64,000 bases of DNA, taken from the NCBI GenBank assembly GCA_032622095.1, contig CP136065.1, forward strand, positions 18,280,134 to 18,344,133. The letters run 5' to 3'. Positions 58,271 through 64,000 of this stretch are shown here, in pieces. The notes below the pieces were generated by a model. It did no database searches. It was not told the DNA's origin and was given only the letters and a program-made list of their open reading frames with translations. This DNA comes from Siphonodentalium dalli. Its lineage: Eukaryota; Mollusca; Scaphopoda; Gadilida; Siphonodentaliidae. Made by a program: the position numbers and the translations under genes. The number at the start of each line of letters is the position of its first letter. The stretch's first letter is position 1.

Positions 58271-58375
58271 ATATTTAGTTGCGTGAGGATCGACTGTCGA
58301 GAGAACAATGCGTGCTCCGATAGCTTAAACTGGATTTGGCTCTTTCTCCTTGCTTTGTGATCACTCGATATATTT

Positions 58376-58545
58376 ATTTATTAGGGTTTAACGTCGCTTT
58401 CAGCAGCCATGGCTATATCACGACATTGCCAGTGTTATTGGTGGTGGGAACCGTGTACTAAAGTAAATAAAGCAGTGATTTTGATGGAAGAATGACCCAT
58501 TGTGCCCGGCGAAACCACCGAAAAACCATCAGCACTTATAATATT
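58376..58545 (-). mobile_element. tRNA-derived SINE, 3' fragment
   Basis: In reverse it shares TTTAACGTCGCTTTCAGC, TATCACGACATTGCCAG and CAGTGATTTTGATGG-like segments with the 3' half of the SINE at 56593. The tail side here is TATTTATTTATTA in place of AATC. The promoter part is missing. Confidence 0.7.
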
Positions 58546-58589
58546 ATCCTTTCGTCTGTCTGACATCTGCCTTTATTACATATACATCC

Positions 58590-59190
58590 ATCCAAATGAA
58601 TAATAGACCATCTCAATAAATACTTTTATACTTGTATGGGAGAATCTATTTAGTAAAGAAAAAGGTTTAATAAAAGGACAGTTAAACCTTTATGGTGCAT
58701 ATTAAAAGGACATGGCTCATTCGAACCTCCAAATTTTTTTCTTCGTAATTTGGAGCGACGGATACGATAGGTCGATAAAAAAAACGAACTATTGGTATAC
58801 CGGCTTCATATGCTCTGAAAAACACTTCCCAAAGTCACAGCCATTTTTCAGCCGTTTTCAACTTTTCGCCAGAAGTCAGACAACGCGTTTTATTGCTACC
58901 ATATCAGGAATAGAACCACGGAACGGTCTTTTCTGTTCCATGTCGTGCAAATTGCTGTTTTGTGTTTGGGACCCAATGTTCATTACATCAATGCGTCTTT
59001 TTGGGGTTACATAATGTTCGTAAAAAGGTATAATTAAGATATTTATCGACCTATTTCGATACTTAGAACAATTCAAAAGCGACTATTAAGCGAATTTGGA
59101 GCGTAAACCGCCATGTGGTTTTAAGCTTACATGATTAATGTCAATCTAGCCCAAATGGCCTATCCCAAACATGACATTCCCGGTGCCAGT
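58590..59190. repeat. D-like repeat block, inverted relative to 62790-62930
   Basis: GGGAGAATCTA, AGGTTTAATAAAAGGACAGT and TTAAACCTTTATGG-GCAT (58640-58703), then after MITE E TACATGATTAATGTCAA and GGCCTATCCCAAACATGACA (59128-59176). All of these occur in reverse at 62795-62925 without the interruption. Confidence 0.7.
58702..59124. mobile_element. MITE family E (TTAA-flanked) with empty site at 62850
   Basis: TTAA at 58702-58705 and 59121-59124. The ends AAGGACATGGCTCATTCG and, inverted, AACCACATGGCGGTTTAC are related. Both lead into CTCCAAATT and a second inverted pair, ATAGGTCGATAAA (58766 and, inverted, 59041). The reverse-oriented paralogue reads GCATGTTAAGCATACATG (62842-62859) with a single TTAA, so the insertion duplicated TTAA. 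The 100-codon frame at 58712-59014 has no recognised domain. Confidence 0.85.
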
Positions 59191-59423
59191 ACGTGTATTC
59201 CCCTTGAGGAAGACATTCTTCCGCCGGAAAGTAAACTAAGTAGAGTGAACCTATAGAGGTGATATATAGTTCATTGACAATTGCACAACACCATCCTCTC
59301 TAGATAACGCCTCCGGTATTAACATCCGATATTACTCAAACCTCCGATTGACTTCGAGCTGTCTTTGACACATTTTCCACAATTTCGTGAGACATGTTAC
59401 AATTTGCTCGAAAAATAATTAGC

Positions 59424-59624
59424 TCACACGGAAATTGGATCGTCATCGCGGGAAGATTGCTGTGAATCGGAGACCCCCTGGTAGTTATCGCTGTCTTGGA
59501 TGTACGACCGGGAGACGAAGTGAAAATCGTTGGTGTAATTAACAAACAGATAGCTGGGCCCGTAATCACCAACCGGGTTTATTTCATAAACCGGGAGTTT
59601 ATTTGTGGTAGCGGATGAACGCAT
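59424..59624 (-). CDS. Candidate first exon of an unknown gene
   Basis: On the minus strand ATG at 59624 opens 66 codons, MRSSATTNKLPVYEINPVGD...YLFVNYTNDFHFVSRSYIQD...DDDPIS. Codon use is balanced, with many C/G third positions, unlike the surrounding AT-rich DNA. A possible donor (GTGAGC) lies at about 59431-59426, just before the stop. The residues are soluble-looking, Ser/Asp/Tyr-rich at the end, with no signal peptide; a cytoplasmic N-terminus of a larger protein would fit. I do not recognise the family. It could also be a chance frame. No downstream exon was found. Confidence 0.3.
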   Translation of the reverse strand: MRSSATTNKLPVYEINPVGDYGPSYLFVNYTNDFHFVSRSYIQDSDNYQGVSDSQQSSRDDDPISV

Positions 59625-59869
59625 AAGGAAATGCGAGATAGATTCATATTTGGAGCTAAGACGAATTGAGCGATCTGAGACACAATCTAGCGACTGGGAA
59701 AATATAAAGGTGAAGTACTTTCGATCCTCGGATAACTGCGTTCTCCTTTGTGTGGTGTTAGAGTTGATTTTTGCGTGACTTGAGCGAAGGAGAAGAAAAA
59801 CTTTGCGAGTTTAACTTAGAAACTTTGTGAAATTTTTGTGACGTTCAATCAAAATTCAGCGAATTTCGT

Positions 59870-59965
59870 CGGGCTTAATAGGTGTCCCATACAACCTATC
59901 TTCAGCGATATTAGTGCGTAATAGGTGTCCCAAACAACCTATCTTCAGCGATATAATGCATACAA
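59870..59965. repeat. ~47-bp tandem duplication
   Basis: TAATAGGTGTCCCA-ACAACCTATCTTCAGCGATAT occurs twice, at about 59877 and 59921, with one or two changes. Confidence 0.85.
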
Positions 59966-60595
59966 AGGCGAGGTGGGTGTCATAACAAACCGTCTTGTGC
60001 GAGATTGGAAAAACGGCGAGAACAAAAAACAAAGGAAAGATTTGGAAACACCACACAAATAAGGAACAATGTCAATGAGGATACACCTTTCGTTGGAATT
60101 TACAACATACACTGTCGTCGATATGATCTATAAGATTTGCCATCTGTTAATAGACCTCACGATGGTGTGAACATAATGTACCATTTTTGTCAAATTGTGA
60201 TTTTGACAGCATTCAACAAAATCCAATCGAGGAAAAGCCGCTTTTCATTCAGAAATCTTTTTTATGTGAGAAACGACTTCAATAAATTGAGATTTAAATT
60301 ACTTCCTTTGCAATTCTATTACTTCGCATGTGTAGTGTCACAATGCCAATAGCTTTCAGAAGGTCGGGGAACATACGAGCACTTCCACAAACCTGTAAGT
60401 TCCTTAGTACAACATGACTCGTATTCACAAACTGTGCTTATTTTATAAACCGGTAGTTTATTTGGTAGCAGCTGAGCGTTGATGCACAATGTACCTCAGT
60501 TATCGTTTTAGACACACGCTGTCGTCGATATCATTGGCCCAATCTATCATATGTGTCACTAAGTCAATAGACGCCGCATCAGGACTAAATCGCGT
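59966..60595. other. No gene recognised
   Basis: The segment ACACACGCTGTCGTCGATAT at 60512 is a diverged repeat of one at about 60105. The frames 60137-60352 and 60489-60710 have no domain. Confidence 0.4.
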
Positions 60596-60690
60596 ATCAC
60601 CACCGGATACAACCCGTGTGTTTCTCACACACAGCGAAATCGGAATCACCACCGGATACAACCAGTGTGTTTCTCACACACATATGCAGC
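60596..60690. repeat. ~55-bp tandem duplication
   Basis: ATCACCACCGGATACAACC-GTGTGTTTCTCACACACA is present twice with one mismatch. Confidence 0.9.
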
Positions 60691-60747
60691 GGAATACACA
60701 TTCAGACTGAGATTTTAACATATAATTGGGATCTTCGAATGATCACC

Positions 60748-60778
60748 GGGGGGGGGGGGGGGGGTGGGGGGGGGGGGG
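60748..60778. repeat. Poly-G tract
   Basis: 31 bases of G with one T at 60765. It could form stacked G-quadruplexes on the plus strand and lies directly upstream of a SINE A box. Confidence 0.97.
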
Positions 60779-60779
60779 C

Positions 60780-60930
60780 TCAGTGACTCAGTCGATATGG
60801 GGCTCTGCTCCAGACCGACTGGCTCCCCAGCGCTGGCGATATTGGTTCAATTCCCGGTGGATTCATCGCTGACTGTGTATCCCATATCGCTATCTGAGGT
60901 AGCTGCCAGTCAATCACATATGGTCTAATT
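60780..60930 (+). mobile_element. tRNA-derived SINE, 5' fragment
   Basis: The A box GTGACTCAGTCG (60783-60794) and B box TTGGTTCAATTCC (60842-60854), with CCAGCGCTGGCGAT shared exactly with the SINE at 56593. It is cut at about 60930, where the MITE D4 fragment begins. Confidence 0.8.
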
Positions 60931-61044
60931 GCTGGAAATGTTCAGATAATAAGTTGAAAAAAACGACATGTTTGTTGAAATTATTATCGGAACATTTCCA
61001 AAGGCAACTACTCATCAATGAGTATTTTGTAAATAGAGGGTTAA
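60931..61044 (+). mobile_element. MITE family D, copy D4 (right half with hairpin)
   Basis: Hairpin at 60934-60999 on AATGTTCAGATAATAAGTTG, then CTACTCATCAATGAGTATTT and GAGGGTTAA ending with TTAA at 61041-61044. The left half of the family is missing. Confidence 0.75.
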
Positions 61045-61298
61045 TTCTTTGCAACCAATGTTGGCATTGTGAAAAGAACTGACACGATCTACGAGCTTAA
61101 GCATTGGAATACATTGGCGATTTAGTCATATCAAGAAACGGTTAGCGACTTGTTTCTACAAATGTAATTTCAGAATGTGATATGCTACAACAGAACGCAT
61201 GTAGGCGTCTGATATGTTTATGGCGAAGAAGAATATGGCATACACGGATGCGCTAAAATCATGTCAATGAGTCGACAATATAATTACCATATATATAT

Positions 61299-61378
61299 AT
61301 GTCTATCTGAGTATGGCGTTATGTCTATCTGAGTGTGGCGTTATGTCTACCTGAGTATGGCGTTATGTCTATCTGAGG
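61299..61378. repeat. 22-bp tandem repeat, ~3.5 units
   Basis: ATGTCTATCTGAGTATGGCGTT is repeated with single changes. Confidence 0.95.
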
Positions 61379-62459
61379 CTGGGGCAATCGTGTGCGTGTT
61401 TATCCTCGTTTCATCATCCACCCCATATCACGATGTTGTCGGTTTTCTTGAGAGGAAAGAAAGTGCTTGAAACTGTGCTATTATGTCGTCGAAAATTTAT
61501 CATAGATTGTAATTCACATAAGTTAAAGTTGATTATCTAAGAAAGTTATAGAATCACAAGCAACTATTCAAAGTTCTTTTTGATCCAGTCGAAGTAATAT
61601 GTTTCATATTCATATCGGAGGCACTTGCTCGTTAGGGTGGATACACACATGCATGTAATTTCTGTATGTAAATTACATGTATTTTACATGGCCACACCAA
61701 TAATTCACAACATTAATCACCTGCACGCGAGCGGTTCATTGTTAACAGGCCAGACAAGTCAGCAGTGCTAAGCGAAGTCAAATTGTCTTCTATCAGTACA
61801 TTTAAGGCCAGTCCTAAACATGTCTTCTCTCACGGATGCGGAACTTATTCAAGTCTGTGTGATATCTGGCATTTTATTAATGCACGACCACCCGAAGCCA
61901 TACGTCTAGCATATACAGGCTTGATGTAGAACATTTTCAACCATGATGCTTGTTTGGGTGGGGTCTCGAAAGCTTCAAATCGCTAAGGGACTTAGTTGAA
62001 TGTATCGGTCGGAATAATCTGGGCAAAAAGGTACAATATGATATGTTTTACTTAAATAGCTCAGAGTTAGCCACCCCCGCCTGGTAGCTTTCGGGGTCAC
62101 ATATAACCCCTGCATGCGTCGGGGAAATCCTGATCCACCACTGCTATAAATAAGAGAGGACTGGTAATTATTTAAATAGAAAGTCTACCATATGGGTTAT
62201 CCCACGAACATTTATTTTAAGTGGCTTGGCGACTCGGTCCAAGATAACGGCTTATCTACATTCCGACTTAATTGGAACTAGAATTCAGTGCGTTCAACAC
62301 GTAGGCAATGATTAGGTTGTCAGTGGACACATATTACATCGTTTGTATGATCCATGTAAAACGCCAAATACACGGTAATTACAGAGATTACATGCATGTG
62401 TGTATCCACCCTTATGGTGTGTTCATTACTTCCTATGCGCGGGATCAAATGATCATTTC
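61379..62459. other. No gene recognised
   Basis: A short SINE-like phrase (CATATCACGATGTTGTCGG) is at 61425-61443. TGTAAATTACATGTATTTTACA at about 61665-61690 is a small palindromic stretch. No exon or RNA gene is seen. Confidence 0.4.
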
Positions 62460-62635
62460 TTACCGAAATGGCCATGTTGAGATCCGAATGGCACCTTTGA
62501 CTCTCCCCAAGTGATAGGTCGGGATTCGATTCTACGTGTAAGAAAACGTTTTAATATTTAGCTATGTCTTATATTTGGGGTCATATATATATGGCAAAGA
62601 TTGAAAAACACATGTAGGTTTATATAACAAGACAG
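62460..62635. repeat. Dispersed repeat, second copy of 50191-50364
   Basis: Same order of shared phrases as at 50191, including GGGATTCGATTC and TTTAGCTATGTCTTATATTT. Here it continues into unique sequence and not into a satellite. Confidence 0.65.
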
Positions 62636-62794
62636 ACTGGGTCTCACACCAGACGGAGAAGACTGGGACTCTGAAGACTACAATAGTCAGTACTAGTCAA
62701 ATCACTTTAAAACAAGTAGTGCTAAACAGCGCCACTACTTGGGTAGATACATCATTGGGAACCAATTCAGGATGACGAAACCCGACAGTAAGAA

Positions 62795-62925
62795 TGAATG
62801 TCATGTTTGGGATAGGCCAATGGGTTAGGTTTACATCAATCATGTATGCTTAACATGCGCCATAAAGGTTTAACTGTCCTTTTATTAAACCTTTTTGTTT
62901 ACTAACTAGATTCTCCCATCCAGGT
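62795..62925. repeat. D-like repeat block with unfilled MITE E site
   Basis: Reverse-oriented counterpart of 58640-59180. It contains the single TTAA at 62850-62853 where the other copy carries MITE E. Confidence 0.75.
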
Positions 62926-63090
62926 ATAAATAAGGATTAACTGTCATGTGGACTGTTTTTATGGAGATGTAACCGTGAGGTAAGTGGTCATAACTTGTGT
63001 TTTCGGGTTTTACATACAAGTTATGACCACTTACCTCACGGTTACATCTCCATAAAAACAGTCCGCATGACAATTAATCCTTATATTTAT
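62925..63090. repeat. Long hairpin, ~74-bp arms
   Basis: The left arm (62925-62998), TATAAATAAGGATTAACTGT to TAAGTGGTCATAACTTGT, is mirrored by 63016-63090 with about three mismatches. The loop is 17 nt of T/G-rich sequence. The inner ~55 bp appear perfect. Confidence 0.92.
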
Positions 63091-63746
63091 ATACATTTAG
63101 CGAAAAAGCCGCTTTTGTAAATGTATTTAAATCGAAAAGTGTATCGTGACAAACCAGCCCAAAATATCCCATAGCACCCTTGGCAAAAGTTAACAGGAAC
63201 CATTTCTTTATATTGAAACCTGATGACTTATTAAGTCAATCCTGCGCGAGTCCAAATGCGCCCAAAACATTACGCGTTCTTCTTTCCGAAATCTATGACG
63301 CGACGATGTAATTATGGGGCTGCAGTTATGAGCTCTTGCGCGTTTACCGAGAAATAACTGCAACTAGTCACGTGGGCGCCGACCAATCAGAATGCTGGAT
63401 TTAGTGATAATCACACTTACATGTAGTATGTAAATATATTTATATTAGATAGATAATGTGCATATAGTGTACATATAGTATACATATAGCATTTACAACT
63501 ATAATTATATACAAATTAAAAACATTGTCTCTATATATGCCGAACAATATAGAAGAAGCAATAATTTGACTGTATATGTTTTACAAATCCACACTTCAAC
63601 AGGTCGCCGATATCCTTGCGCAACATGTGCCTTATCCAGGCCATGCGCACGGGTGTAGATATCAAACAATATGTGATCCTCCGTAGGATAGGGTATCATA
63701 TAATATGTGATCCTCGTCTCAGGAGTCACTCGTTGCTCAATGCAGG
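63091..63746. other. No gene recognised
   Basis: Short CATATAGT-type repetition at 63460-63490. The frame 63505-63813 (minus) runs into the next hairpin and has no domain. Confidence 0.4.
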
Positions 63747-63830
63747 TAGGATCATATATCAAAATGAGAGTATATGGTGATCCCATGAAAAGGGGATCAC
63801 CATATCCTCTCATTTTGATATGTGATCCTA
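63747..63830. repeat. Hairpin, ~38-bp arms
   Basis: TAGGATCATATATCAAAATG...GGTGATCCC and its reverse counterpart GGGGATCACC...TATGTGATCCTA pair around a short ATGAAAA loop, with two or three mismatches. Nearby ATATGTGATCCTC phrases at about 63669-63716 are related half-sites. Confidence 0.9.
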
Positions 63831-63855
63831 AAATAAGAAAATATTTTTATTAACT

Positions 63856-63955
63856 AAATAACGGAGATATTTAAAGAAGTGTTTTTGACGAAATAACGGA
63901 AATATTTGAAGAAGTGTTTTAGACGAAATAACGGAAATATTTGAAGAAGTGTTTT
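63856..63955. repeat. 35-bp tandem repeat, three units
   Basis: AAATAACGGAAATATTTGAA followed by GAAGTGTTTTAGACG repeats three times. A single related unit exists at 6078-6121. Confidence 0.95.
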
Positions 63956-64000
63956 ATTGGAATGTGCTCATAGTGTGCATCATACATTTAAAAGGACTTC

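Noticed and set aside
58712-59014. Gene inside MITE E
   Set aside because: It lies wholly between TTAA-flanked termini, has no transposase motif, and is absent from the paralogous empty site.

Overview
This is a gene-poor eukaryotic window that looks like a marine lophotrochozoan, most likely a mollusc. The reasons are its AT-rich, intron-type DNA, tRNA-derived SINEs, decayed CR1/L2-type LINE ends, many TTAA-flanked MITEs, TTAGGG-like degenerate repeats and large satellite arrays. There are no operons, no ribosome-binding-site logic and no CRISPR array. Almost all open frames are chance frames inside repeats. The mollusc assignment is inference, since no species-diagnostic gene is present.

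Coding content: one convincing host exon. It lies at 28339-28710 (+) and encodes the signal peptide and start of the ligand-binding domain of a receptor guanylate cyclase, ending in a clear GTAAGT donor. A weaker candidate first exon is at 59424-59624 (-). The other coding traces are broken mobile-element genes: LINE reverse-transcriptase C-termini at 1882-2460 (-), 32830-33019 with 36863-37045 (+), and 38126-38640 (+), plus a short HARBI1-like transposase N-terminus at 31652-31735 (+).

Layout. 0-7 kb: a truncated MITE, LINE remnant, degenerate tandem repeats and MITE A1. 7.6-12.6 kb: a 5-kb fold-back (inverted repeat). 13-17.5 kb: small DNA elements. 17.56-19.05 kb: telomere-like degenerate repeats interrupted by MITE A2. 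19.5-21.1 kb: a 41-bp minisatellite. 22.6-23.4 kb: a direct duplication. 27-30 kb: nested inverted repeats, the guanylate cyclase exon, then two TTAA MITEs in its presumed intron. 30.5-37 kb: long hairpins, a Harbinger-like remnant, and a 3.8-kb fold-back inserted inside a LINE. 37.9-45.5 kb: MITEs, hairpins, a 27-bp array and RTE-like repeats. 47.4-50.2 kb: MITE family B and an EcoRI-site-rich array. 50.4-56.5 kb: a satellite of mixed 40-bp and 54-bp units. 56.6-64 kb: SINEs, TTAA MITEs and hairpins.

The main biological story is mobile DNA. At least five TTAA-bounded non-autonomous families (A, C, D, E, F) lie in one window, and a sixth family (B) uses a different target (AATT) but carries the same double-hairpin core as A. 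For A, B and E, an unfilled paralogous site inside the same window lets the target duplication be read directly. No autonomous transposase for these families is visible.
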